NCBI GenBank assembly: GCA_036337765.1
Contig: JAYZDP010000049.1
Location: forward strand, 1-46,054
Length of the DNA stretch: 46,054 nucleotides
DNA from: JAYZDP01 sp036337765
Lineage (GTDB): Bacteria > Acidobacteriota > Thermoanaerobaculia > Multivoradales > Multivoraceae
Reading direction: 5' to 3'
Shown here: positions 1 to 7,668 of the stretch, one piece after another
How the letters are laid out: each line of letters starts with the position of its first letter
How positions within the stretch are numbered: the stretch's first letter is position 1
Made by a program: the position numbers and the translations under genes
The notes under the pieces: generated by a model
Seen by the model: only the letters and a program-made list of their open reading frames with translations
Databases searched by the model: none
Told to the model about the DNA's origin: nothing

Positions 1-234
1 CCGTGTGCGCGCCTCGGGATTACGGCGACGCGGAAGCTGGGGCACGCTGCGATCCGCAGCCGTCTGCGCCGACACTGCCGCGAGGTCTACCGGCGTTGGG
101 AATCCCGCGCAGACCTACCCTGCGTCGACATCGTGGTGAACTTGAGACATCCCGCCGTCGTCGCGGAGTTCAGTGATTTTCGGGAAGGCCTCGAGGGTCA
201 GCTGTCCCGGCTGTTGAGGCGCGAGGTCGCATGA
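1..234 (+). CDS. rnpA: Ribonuclease P protein component (3' part)
   Basis: This is the C-terminal 77 residues of RnpA, the protein subunit that helps the RNase P ribozyme trim the 5' leader of pre-tRNAs. The 5' part lies outside the window. The frame open from base 1 carries the RNR-type signature in a variant form (TRKLGHAAIRSRLRRHCREVYRR), where family members have R-x-V-G-x-A-V-x-R-N-x-x-K-R-x-x-R-E. It ends in a TGA that overlaps the yidD start as ATGA, so the two are translationally coupled. The order rnpA-yidD-yidC-jag is the standard origin-proximal arrangement; rpmH and often dnaA normally lie just upstream, off the left edge. Confidence 0.9.
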   Translation, partial: PCARLGITATRKLGHAAIRSRLRRHCREVYRRWESRADLPCVDIVVNLRHPAVVAEFSDFREGLEGQLSRLLRREVA

Positions 235-437
235 GTCGCATGGTCGTCTTCTCCATCGGGCTCTACCAGCGATGGCTGTCTCCGGTGTTGCCGCGCGCGT
301 GCCGCTTTCATCCCACCTGCTCCGAGTACGCGCGCCTCTCTTTTCAGGAGCACCCTTTCTGGCTCGCGAGCTGGAAGAGCCTCGGCCGACTCCTGCGCTG
401 CCATCCGTTTCATCCCGGCGGAGTCGATCACCCATGA
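231..437 (+). CDS. yidD: Membrane protein insertion efficiency factor YidD
   Basis: A 68-residue YidD protein, an amphipathic inner-membrane-associated factor that assists YidC/Sec membrane protein insertion. The family motifs are all present: an N-terminal hydrophobic helix with YQRWLSP, the C-R-F-H-P-T-C-S-E-Y-A core and the C-terminal RCHPFHPGG. Length is slightly short of the family's usual 70-85 residues. The ATG overlaps the rnpA stop by 4 bp and yidC follows 34 bp later, so it belongs to the rnpA-yidD-yidC-khpB operon. A divergent second YidD-like gene lies near position 32.4 kb. Confidence 0.95.
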   Translation: MSRMVVFSIGLYQRWLSPVLPRACRFHPTCSEYARLSFQEHPFWLASWKSLGRLLRCHPFHPGGVDHP

Positions 438-471
438 CCAGGAACGCCGCGCTGCGGCATCTGTGTAAGTA

Positions 472-2307
472 GTGGACCAGAAACGACTTCTGCTCGCCGC
501 CGCCCTCTCAATCGGGGTCCTCCTGATCTGGGGGGTCCTGTTCCCACCACCGCCTTCGACTCGGCAGGCGCCCGTGGCCGTGGACGGTACGAGCCCCTCA
601 CAGCTCCCGGATCGCAGCGTCGTGTCGCCGCCGCCCGCCCCACCGTCTGGGGCAAGATCGGCCGAGACAACAGGGCCCGAGGCGAATCCGGTGGTCGAAG
701 AGGTCCGTGCCTCGCGAGAAGAGACCGTGGTCGTCGAATCGACGACCGCGACCCTCCTCTTCACAAATCGCGGCGCGCAGCTACTGTCCTTCCGGCTCCG
801 CGACACGCTCGATCGGGACGGGGAGCCCCTCGAGATGGTGCGTGTTCGTGATCCCGAGGGTCCCTTCCCGTTCGCGCTGGCCGACCCGGCAGGGGGGTCC
901 CTCGCTCTCAATTCGTCACTGTTCGAGATCGAGCAGCGTCCCAGTCGTTCCGGCGCCGGCGTGCTCAGGTTTCGCTACGCCGGCTCCGAGGGTCGGGCAA
1001 CGAAGGAGTTCGCCTTCCGTGACGACGGCATGTTCGACGTCCACGTCACGGTTGGCGGAGTTGGCCCCTGGGGCCTTCTTCAGGGCCCGGGAGTCCGCAA
1101 TCCGAGCGAGGACGAGCTCGGGAGCCAATTTGTTCTCCGAGCGGCTTCGCATGCGACCCCTGACAAGCCCGAGCAGTATCTCACCAACAGTGTCGACGGG
1201 GACATCCGAATCCCTGGCACCGGAATCGGTTGGTTCGGCCTCGAAGACACGTACTTTCTGTCCGTTCTCGCACCTCTGGAGCCGCTCCTGGAGACAGTGG
1301 TGCAACCGGTGCTGCGCGAGCCTTCCCTGGGCGATGCGCCGCCGCGATACATCCTGCGACCGCCGGAAGACAGAATCAGCGAAGCCCAGGACGACATGGT
1401 TCGTGACCTGCAGCTGATTCTCGTGCCGCAGGGCGACGAGCTGACCGGAACTGCCTACTGGGGGCCGAAGAGCTATCGGACCTTGGCGGCCCTTCCGTTC
1501 GATCTCGAGGAAACGATTCGGTTCGGCCTGCGCATTCCTGTCATCAGCGCCGTTCTGGATCCGCTGGTCGGGATCCTGTCTCGCTGGATGCTGTTTCTGC
1601 TGCTTTGGATCCACGACACGATCGTCGGAAACTACGGCTGGTCGATCGTGCTGCTGACGGTATTCATCAAGCTCTTATTGATGCCGCTGACGCACAAGTC
1701 TTATGTATCGATGCAGAAGATGCAGAAGCTGCAGCCGAAGATCGAATCGATCAAGCAGAAGTACCGTGGCAAGCAGCGTGACAAACAGGGTCGACCGAAC
1801 CTCGAGTCGCAGCGCAAGCAGAACGAGGAGATGCAGGCACTTTTCCGCTCCGAGGGCGTCAATCCAGCGGCGGGCTGCCTGCCTCTATTGCTGCAGATGC
1901 CGGTGTTCTTTTCGCTGTTCAGCTTGTTGCGCAACACGGTGGAGCTGTGGGGCTCGCCATGGGTGTTCTGGATCCACGATCTGAGCGTGCAGGACCCGTT
2001 CTACGCCCTGCCCCTGGTCATGGGGGGCGCCCAGTTCGCGCAGCAGCGCATGACCCCGATGACGAACACCAACCCCGGCCAGAAGATCCTGCTCAACACG
2101 ATGCCGATCTGGTTGACGGTGATCTCGTTCGGATTCCCCAGCGGGCTCGTTCTGTACTGGCTCACCAACAGTCTGCTGACCATGGCCCAGCAAGGGGCCT
2201 ACAAGAAGCTGAAGCAGGCCGGCCTTTTCGGTGGGGAGGCCACGCCGGATGACGGCAAATCAGCCGGAAAATCAAAGGAGCGCGCGGAGCGCGGCAAGAA
2301 GAAATGA
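472..2307 (+). CDS. yidC: Membrane protein insertase YidC
   Basis: YidC/Oxa1 insertase of 611 residues with the Gram-negative architecture. TM1 is at about residues 5-25, followed by a Pro/Ser-rich linker and a large periplasmic beta-sandwich domain (about 80-340). The C-terminal five-TM insertase core runs from about 365 to 585, including GNYGWSIVLLTVFIKLLLMPLTHKS and the PLLLQMPVFFSLF segment. It ends in a Lys/Arg-rich tail (about 590-611) typical of ribosome-binding YidC tails. The GTG start gives the expected MDQKRLLLAA signal-anchor; no clear Shine-Dalgarno precedes it. Its stop overlaps khpB by 4 bp (ATGA). Confidence 0.97.
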   Translation: MDQKRLLLAAALSIGVLLIWGVLFPPPPSTRQAPVAVDGTSPSQLPDRSVVSPPPAPPSGARSAETTGPEANPVVEEVRASREETVVVESTTATLLFTNRGAQLLSFRLRDTLDRDGEPLEMVRVRDPEGPFPFALADPAGGSLALNSSLFEIEQRPSRSGAGVLRFRYAGSEGRATKEFAFRDDGMFDVHVTVGGVGPWGLLQGPGVRNPSEDELGSQFVLRAASHATPDKPEQYLTNSVDGDIRIPGTGIGWFGLEDTYFLSVLAPLEPLLETVVQPVLREPSLGDAPPRYILRPPEDRISEAQDDMVRDLQLILVPQGDELTGTAYWGPKSYRTLAALPFDLEETIRFGLRIPVISAVLDPLVGILSRWMLFLLLWIHDTIVGNYGWSIVLLTVFIKLLLMPLTHKSYVSMQKMQKLQPKIESIKQKYRGKQRDKQGRPNLESQRKQNEEMQALFRSEGVNPAAGCLPLLLQMPVFFSLFSLLRNTVELWGSPWVFWIHDLSVQDPFYALPLVMGGAQFAQQRMTPMTNTNPGQKILLNTMPIWLTVISFGFPSGLVLYWLTNSLLTMAQQGAYKKLKQAGLFGGEATPDDGKSAGKSKERAERGKKK

Positions 2308-3401
2308 GTGAATCTAGACTTTTCTTCACGGGCAACACCCTGGAGCAGGCCGTCATGTCGGCTGCTCGACACTACGAGGTGAGCCCCGACCTGTTGGCCT
2401 ACGAGAAGATCGAGCGAAAGACCGGATTTCTCCGCCAACGGCGACGCGTCGTCATTCGGGTGGACCCGGAGCGGCCTCAGCTAGAGGAAGGCGGCAGCAA
2501 CGCAGCGGCAGTCTCTGATGCGCCTAGCGAGGCGGAGTCCCCGGCGATCGCGGCCGCGGAGCCTCCTGAGTCCGAAGTGACGGAATCCGAGGCACCCGTG
2601 GATACCGCTGAGGCCGGGACGGAGGATCCCGACCAGGATCATCCGGACACTGCCGTCGAGGCGGTGGCCGAGGAGAGCGTCGACCCAGAGCCGACGGCAG
2701 AGGTGGCGCCCGGTGAAGACGCCACCGACGCAGACGAAGAGGCGGCGACCTCCCAGCCTGAAGAGCGAGAAGAAAGACCTCGGGGCCGTCGAGGCAGGGG
2801 CCGAGGCCGTTCGCGCGGTCGTGAGCGAGAGCCACATAGCAAGGTCTCGCAGGATGACGACGTCGTCCTAGCCTCAGACGAGGACGAAGATGGCGACGAA
2901 GCACCGCGGGAACCGCTGCCGGTCGCTGAGGGTGCGGCTGCGGAGGCGGCAGCAGATTGCGCCGTTCAGTTGGCGAAGCTGGCGGATCTCGAGCTCGAGA
3001 TCGAGGTGTACCAGGGTGAGGAGCAGCTCGAGGTCGAGCTTTCCGGGACCGATCAGGAGCTTCTCGTTCGCGGGGAAGGGCGCCTTCTACTGTCCATCCA
3101 GCACCTGCTTCCCCGTCTGATGCAGAGCGAGCTCGGGGAAATGTCGCCGTGCCGTGTCGACAGCGGCGGCTTTCGAGATCGTCGAGTGGCCTCGCTGCGG
3201 CGCCTTGCCAAGCGAACGGCGGACGAAGTGAAGCGCCGCCACCGCCCTCGAACTCTGAGGTCAATGAGCCCCGCGGACCGCCGCACGGTGCACTTGGCCC
3301 TGCAGGAAGACGAAGAAGTGACGACCGAGAGTGCGGGAGACGGTTTCTACAAGCGGATCACAATTCGTGGTAGCGGGGGTCGCGGTGGCCATGGCGGCTG
3401 A
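2304..3401 (+). CDS. khpB: RNA-binding protein KhpB/Jag (Jag-N, KH, R3H)
   Basis: A 365-residue KhpB/Jag protein. Residues 1-52 form the Jag-N domain (SRLFFTGNTLEQAV... KTGFLRQRRRVVIRV). A long low-complexity linker (about 55-205) is Glu/Asp/Ala-rich and has an Arg-Gly patch near 155-172. The KH domain is at about 210-285 and the R3H domain at about 290-355 (LRRLAKRTADEVKRR and SPADRRTVHLAL). The family binds RNA, usually with KhpA, and affects cell division and envelope genes. The RG-rich patch inside an acidic linker is longer than in Firmicutes homologues and could be an additional RNA-contacting segment (inference). It overlaps yidC by ATGA. mnmE, normally next, is absent; rsmG follows after 100 bp. 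Confidence 0.93.
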   Translation: MSESRLFFTGNTLEQAVMSAARHYEVSPDLLAYEKIERKTGFLRQRRRVVIRVDPERPQLEEGGSNAAAVSDAPSEAESPAIAAAEPPESEVTESEAPVDTAEAGTEDPDQDHPDTAVEAVAEESVDPEPTAEVAPGEDATDADEEAATSQPEEREERPRGRRGRGRGRSRGREREPHSKVSQDDDVVLASDEDEDGDEAPREPLPVAEGAAAEAAADCAVQLAKLADLELEIEVYQGEEQLEVELSGTDQELLVRGEGRLLLSIQHLLPRLMQSELGEMSPCRVDSGGFRDRRVASLRRLAKRTADEVKRRHRPRTLRSMSPADRRTVHLALQEDEEVTTESAGDGFYKRITIRGSGGRGGHGG

Positions 3402-3431
3402 TGTGTCGAGGTTGTAAGCGCGCTCATACCT

Positions 3432-3449
3432 CAACGCTCGCGAGCGTTG
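3432..3449. terminator. 18-bp perfect palindrome between khpB and rsmG
   Basis: CAACGCTCGCGAGCGTTG is a perfect inverted repeat 30 bp after the khpB stop and 37 bp before the parS site. In RNA it would fold as a GC-rich stem with a tiny loop. No U-tract follows on the plus strand, so it may be a Rho-assisted terminator or RNA-stabilising hairpin for the yidC operon, or a DNA-binding palindrome. Confidence 0.45.
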
Positions 3450-3486
3450 TGGCTCCAAGGCTTTCGCTGGCGTGCTTCTGGCGCTA

Positions 3487-3502
3487 TGTTTCACGTGAAA
3501 CA
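3487..3502. other. parS: parS centromere site (perfect 16-mer)
   Basis: TGTTTCACGTGAAACA is an exact copy of the consensus parS sequence bound by chromosomal ParB. Its final A is the first base of the rsmG ATG, and a candidate -10 hexamer (TATGTT, 3485-3490) overlaps its left half. ParB loading here would therefore sit on the rsmG start. The location beside parAB and in the origin-proximal block is what is expected for a primary parS. Confidence 0.95.
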
Positions 3503-4134
3503 TGGCCGCGACACCTATTCCTGCTGGTGACTTCGATCGACGGCTTGGCGAGTGGGCGGTAGATCCCGCGCTTGTCCAGCGTCTCTACTCGTACTACTGC
3601 GAGCTGATGCGCTGGAACGAGCGAATTTCTCTCGTGGCTCGAGGAGACGTTGAGACGGTGGTGGAGAGGCACTTTGTGGAGAGTCTCGCTGCGGTTCCGA
3701 TGGTCCCCGAGGGGGCCCGTTCGCTTTTGGACGTCGGCTCGGGGGGAGGGTTTCCTGGTCTTGTTCTTGCTGCTGTGCTGCCGGGCTTGGATGTCACTCT
3801 GGTGGAAGCGCGGGATCGTAAGTGGGCGTTTCTTAAGCGCGCCGCTGCGGTGGCCGGGATTCGGGCAAACTGCGTGCGCGCGAGGATCGATGTCCCGGGC
3901 TTGAGAGCCGAGCGCTGTATTCCAGGGAGAGTAGACTTGATCACCATTCGCGCCGTCCGAATCTCGATGCCTGTCTGGCAAGCACTGACCGATCGTCTGT
4001 CGCCGACGGGCCGCATTTTGGCTTGGGCGGGAAGAGAGTCTCCCGAGCTTCCATCGCCGTTTCTGACGGTGGAAGAGGTGCCTCTTGCTGGGTCGGTTCG
4101 CCGGTTGATTTGCTTCGAGCGGAGGTCGCAATGA
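3502..4134 (+). CDS. rsmG: 16S rRNA (guanine527-N7)-methyltransferase RsmG
   Basis: A 210-residue RsmG (GidB), which uses SAM to methylate G527 of 16S rRNA. The diagnostic L-L-D-V-G-S-G-G-G-F-P-G-L SAM-binding loop lies at about residues 74-86. Upstream is the family segment MRWNERISLVA, followed by the H-F-V-E-S-L stretch. The ATG at 3502 is fused to the parS palindrome and has no Shine-Dalgarno, so the message may be nearly leaderless. The stop overlaps the parA ATG by 4 bp, coupling it to parAB. rsmG before parAB is a common arrangement near the origin. Confidence 0.95.
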   Translation: MAATPIPAGDFDRRLGEWAVDPALVQRLYSYYCELMRWNERISLVARGDVETVVERHFVESLAAVPMVPEGARSLLDVGSGGGFPGLVLAAVLPGLDVTLVEARDRKWAFLKRAAAVAGIRANCVRARIDVPGLRAERCIPGRVDLITIRAVRISMPVWQALTDRLSPTGRILAWAGRESPELPSPFLTVEEVPLAGSVRRLICFERRSQ

Positions 4135-4928
4135 GTGCACCGCGGGTTCTCGCGGTGGTCAATCAAAAGGGCGGCGTTGGAAAGACCACGACGGCGATCA
4201 ACTTCGGTGCCGCCCTGGGGGCGTTCGAGCAGAAGGTCCTGCTGGTCGATTGCGACCCACAGGCGAACGCCACGAGAGGAATGGGGGTATCGCAGGATCC
4301 TCCGGTCCTCTACGAGGCCCTGCTCGGTGAGTGTGGGCTCGCCGAGGTGATCCGCCCCTCAGGCTTTCCGGGCGTCGACATGGTGCCCTCGAGCCGGCAA
4401 CTCGTGGGGGTCGAAGTCGAGTTCGTCGGTACCGAGGGCTGGGAGCGGCGCCTCGCGGATCTCTTGGTGGGAGTCGACGACTACGATGTTGTCCTCTTGG
4501 ACTGTCCGCCGTCCCTTGGCCATCTGACGCTGTGCGGACTGGCGGCGTCCAGCAGTGTTCTGATTCCGCTCCAGTGCGAGTACTTCGCGCTCGAAGGAAT
4601 GAGCGAGTTGTTCGCGACCATTCGGCGGGTCCACAGGTCACTGAACGCTACCCTCGAGATAGAGGGGATCGTGCTGACGATGTTCGACGAGCGCACACGT
4701 CTGGCTCGCGAGGTGATGGACGAGGTGCGAGCCCACTTTCCCGACCACCTGTACGAGACGGCAATTCCGCGGAATGTACGTTTAGCCGAAGCTCCAAGCT
4801 ACGGAAAGTCCGTGCTTCAGTACGACATCCGTAGCCGAGGAGCGCAGGCTTATCTGAATCTGGCCAGAGAATTCCTCGACCGTCACGAAATCGCGGCAGA
4901 GGGTGAAACAGATAGAGAGGCGGTCTGA
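4131..4928 (+). CDS. parA: Chromosome partitioning ATPase ParA/Soj
   Basis: A 265-residue ParA ATPase that drives origin segregation with ParB-parS. The start is set at the ATG overlapping the rsmG stop; the frame is open further upstream but that part is the rsmG shadow. The deviant Walker A K-G-G-V-G-K-T-T is at residues 13-20, the Walker A' LLVDCDPQANAT at about 38-49 and the Walker B VLLDCPPSLG at about 121-130. The last base of its TGA is the first base of the parB ATG (TGATG), so the two are tightly coupled. Confidence 0.97.
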   Translation: MSAPRVLAVVNQKGGVGKTTTAINFGAALGAFEQKVLLVDCDPQANATRGMGVSQDPPVLYEALLGECGLAEVIRPSGFPGVDMVPSSRQLVGVEVEFVGTEGWERRLADLLVGVDDYDVVLLDCPPSLGHLTLCGLAASSSVLIPLQCEYFALEGMSELFATIRRVHRSLNATLEIEGIVLTMFDERTRLAREVMDEVRAHFPDHLYETAIPRNVRLAEAPSYGKSVLQYDIRSRGAQAYLNLAREFLDRHEIAAEGETDREAV

Positions 4929-5788
4929 TGCGTAAGGGCTTGGGAAGAGGTCTGGATGCGATCCTTGGTAGTGAGGGCGCGGCCCCTGCGCCTCCGGGAG
5001 AGCAGGGTGGATTGAGGAAGGTCTCGCCGGCGAAGCTGGTGCCCAACCGCTTTCAGCCGAGGGTTGCGTTCGATGAAGAAGGTCTCGACGACCTGGCGGC
5101 GTCGATTCAGGTGCAGGGGGTGATTCAACCCCTGGTCGTCTCCCCGCGTGCCGATGGATCGTTCACGATTATTGCGGGGGAGAGACGGTGGCGCGCCGCG
5201 CAGAAGTGCGGCTTGGAGGAGGTGCCGGTCGTAGTTCGCGAGGACGTGAGCGACCAGGAGCTTCTCGAGCTGGCACTTGTCGAGAACCTTCAGCGGGCGG
5301 ATCTGAACTCGATCGAGGAAGCAGAGGCGTTTCGTGGACTTCAGGATCGCTTCCGGCTCACCCAGGACGACATTGCGGAGCGGGTGGGTCGTGCTCGGTC
5401 GACGGTCACGAACAGCCTGCGACTTCTGCGGCTTCCAGCTGAAGTGCAGGATCTTCTCCGTTGCGGGCGTCTGTCGGCCGGCCAGGCACGACCCCTACTG
5501 GCGCTCGATTCGCCGGCGAAGCAAGTAGAGCTCGCCCGAGCGGCCGAGCGTGACGCCTTGTCAGCGAGGCGCATCGAGGAGTTGGTTTCACGTGAAACAT
5601 CGGGCGGTTCCAAGAAGGCAGTGAGCCGAGCGCGAGACGTCCATACGCTAGCCGCAGAGGAGAAACTCACACGAGCGTTGCAAACCCGGGTGGAAATCAG
5701 GCGCCGAGGAAAAGGAGGCACTGTCCGAGTGCACTTTAGCTCCGAAGAAGAGCTCATTCGGCTCTTCGAAGCCCTGGCGGGCGAGTGA
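4928..5788 (+). CDS. parB: Chromosome partitioning protein ParB/Spo0J
   Basis: A 286-residue ParB CTPase/DNA clamp. It begins with the ParA-stimulating segment MRKGLGRGLDAILGS and continues with the N-terminal CTP-binding domain carrying GERRWRAA (about residues 84-91) and the ENLQRADL motif. A central helix-turn-helix (about 143-170) reads parS, and the C-terminal region (about 235-286) is for dimerisation. The near-perfect parS at 5584-5599 lies within the gene, encoding V-S-R-E-T at residues 220-224. This recalls the parS inside Bacillus subtilis spo0J. The gene ends 6 bp before the convergent 5795-7573 gene. Confidence 0.97.
   Translation: MRKGLGRGLDAILGSEGAAPAPPGEQGGLRKVSPAKLVPNRFQPRVAFDEEGLDDLAASIQVQGVIQPLVVSPRADGSFTIIAGERRWRAAQKCGLEEVPVVVREDVSDQELLELALVENLQRADLNSIEEAEAFRGLQDRFRLTQDDIAERVGRARSTVTNSLRLLRLPAEVQDLLRCGRLSAGQARPLLALDSPAKQVELARAAERDALSARRIEELVSRETSGGSKKAVSRARDVHTLAAEEKLTRALQTRVEIRRRGKGGTVRVHFSSEEELIRLFEALAGE
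5584..5599. other. parS: parS site inside parB
   Basis: GGTTTCACGTGAAACA matches the parS consensus at 15 of 16 positions, with the 14-bp core GTTTCACGTGAAAC intact. It is embedded in parB codons 220-224, about 2.1 kb from the perfect site at 3487. Confidence 0.9.
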
Positions 5789-5794
5789 GCCGGC

Positions 5795-7573
5795 TCAGGG
5801 CTCTGCTCTAGGCACTTGCAGCATTGGTAGGTCGTCGCGGGGAACGATCGCGTCGTACGAAGGGACGAACGTCACCGGATTCTCGGTGAGGTAGCCGGTG
5901 CCGAAGGCATTGCTGAGCACGCTTCCGTCTATGTCGCGCGCAATCGGAAGGCCGAGACCGTAGAGAATCGTCGGTGCGACGTCTATCGGGGCCGAACGGC
6001 CCAGGAAGGATCCGGATCTCAGATGCTCGCCGAGAAGCATCACGACGCCGTCGCTCTTGCGATCGACCCGTCCACCGATGGCCGATCCCCCGGTGATCGT
6101 AGACCAGAGCTTCTTGGCGCCGCTGGGCTGTCGAACGCCATGCGCCGACGCAATCACCATCAGTTTCGGGGCCTCGGTCGCGGTCCAGATGCGCTGAAGT
6201 GACTCGTCCACAAACGCGTAGTAGCCGCTGAGCGCCTGGGCGGCGGCCTGCGGCTCGTCGTCGGAATTGCCATCGAACTGGGCCGCCGCGTAGCCGCCAA
6301 AATAGGAGCGGGAAACCTCTAGAAGGCCCGGCAGAGCGAGAAAGAGGGCGCCGATGTCCGCTCTCGACGCCAGTAGATCTCGCGCCGCACTCTCTCTCCA
6401 GAGGTCCTCGACGAGCGCGGCGCGGATGCCATCAGCGACGTTGTCTCCTAGCGGTTCGAACAGACTGGGATCCACGCTCTCGATGGATGGCCGTAGTTCG
6501 AGCGCTGCCCTTGCGAGTCCGGTCTGGGCGGGAGCTCCGTCCGGGATCCGCGAGTCCACGAACAGCGAGTCAGTCAGGGCAAGGCTCTGGTTGGTCAGGT
6601 GACCCCCGTCGGCGGGCCAGCCGACGATGGCGGTGACCACCCCTAGACCCTGCAGGATCTCCCAGAGCTTCGGGCTTCCTTGCCGCGGTGCGGCGAGCTC
6701 GTGTCGGATGCCGAGAACGACTCCCCAGCGATGCAGGCCCGATCCCCAGGGCCACAGTCGCAGTGTGGCCTGGGGCGAGATGAAGGGCGCGGTCAGGGAG
6801 TAGGCCGACGCGACACCGTGGCGAAATGGATGGGCGCCCGTCGCCACCGTGAACCACGATGGCAAGCGCCGGACCGGCGGGACAGTCGACATTCCACCGT
6901 GGGCACCCTGCTGAAGAAGAGTGGCCAGGAACGGAAGCTGGCCCTGTTCCGCGAGCGGGAGAATGGCGTCGAGCGACGCCCCTTCGAGGGCGACCACGAT
7001 GAGGCGGGTCTCCGGAGTGCCCGGAAACAGGGCGCCGACACCTTTGCGCTCCGAGAACCCCGGAAAGGCCGCGCGACGCTCGACGGCGATGGCGACCGAG
7101 AGAACCGAGACGACGATGAGGGCGACCCGACTCTTTCTGAGGTAGGGACGGCCGCTAACCGTGTGCAGTAGGGCAATGTAGAAGGTGACCAGTCCGAGCA
7201 CGCTCATCAGCACCGCCGATTTGATCAACCGGTTGTCGATCCCCGGTGGCAGGTAAAACGAGAAGGCCGAGGCGTGAAACCACTGCGCGGCCGCCACGAA
7301 CATGAGCGCTGTCGTCAGTGCCCAGGGCAGGTAGCGGGCGTGGGACCGAATGCCGGGGCGCAGCAAGAGGCGGAGCGCCAGCGCGGAAGCCAGGCCCAGT
7401 GCGAGCCCGAAGACGATCAGCGACCGAAGCACACTAGCCGGGGAGTACTCGAGGTCAGGATTGAGGAAGAAGAGAAGTACCGCATAGTGGCATCCGGCCA
7501 AAACGCCGGGCGCCAACAGGGCGAGACGCTCGAGGGTCCGGCGCGGAGGGTCCTGTCGGTGCGCGCTGGGCAT
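5795..7573 (-). CDS. Membrane-anchored alkaline-phosphatase-superfamily protein, probably catalytically altered
   Basis: A 592-residue protein with about five TM helices in residues 15-165, then a soluble domain resembling type I phosphodiesterases/sulfatases of the alkaline phosphatase superfamily. Fold landmarks are PSWFTVATGAHPFRHGV (239-254), IASAHGV near the C-terminus and IDVAPTILYGLGLPIARDIDG. Key residues differ from the active family. The first metal-ligand Asp is Glu197 (VALEGAS), the Thr/Ser nucleophile position appears to be Arg236, and the usual S-D-H-G reads S-A-H-G. It may be a non-catalytic envelope protein or act on an unusual substrate. It converges on parB with a 6-bp gap. 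Function unassigned. Confidence 0.75.
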   Translation of the reverse strand: MPSAHRQDPPRRTLERLALLAPGVLAGCHYAVLLFFLNPDLEYSPASVLRSLIVFGLALGLASALALRLLLRPGIRSHARYLPWALTTALMFVAAAQWFHASAFSFYLPPGIDNRLIKSAVLMSVLGLVTFYIALLHTVSGRPYLRKSRVALIVVSVLSVAIAVERRAAFPGFSERKGVGALFPGTPETRLIVVALEGASLDAILPLAEQGQLPFLATLLQQGAHGGMSTVPPVRRLPSWFTVATGAHPFRHGVASAYSLTAPFISPQATLRLWPWGSGLHRWGVVLGIRHELAAPRQGSPKLWEILQGLGVVTAIVGWPADGGHLTNQSLALTDSLFVDSRIPDGAPAQTGLARAALELRPSIESVDPSLFEPLGDNVADGIRAALVEDLWRESAARDLLASRADIGALFLALPGLLEVSRSYFGGYAAAQFDGNSDDEPQAAAQALSGYYAFVDESLQRIWTATEAPKLMVIASAHGVRQPSGAKKLWSTITGGSAIGGRVDRKSDGVVMLLGEHLRSGSFLGRSAPIDVAPTILYGLGLPIARDIDGSVLSNAFGTGYLTENPVTFVPSYDAIVPRDDLPMLQVPRAEP

Positions 7574-7650
7574 CTTCGACTGCTGATTGTGCCAGAGGGG
7601 CCGCGCGGGGATGCCGCGGCGCGGCGTAGGCGTCGCGACGGTCCTGCGCG

Positions 7651-7659
7651 TGCTACAGT
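7651..7659 (+). promoter_or_regulatory. Extended -10 promoter of pyrK
   Basis: TGCTACAGT matches TGnTAnnnT. Nine bases separate it from the pyrK ATG, so transcription would start at or next to the start codon. No Shine-Dalgarno and no obvious -35 are visible. Confidence 0.6.
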
Positions 7660-7668
7660 CGCGCGCCG

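Noticed and set aside
198..911. A 237-codon minus-strand frame over yidD and yidC
   Set aside because: Arg/Ser-rich composition typical of a shadow frame; both plus-strand genes are certain.
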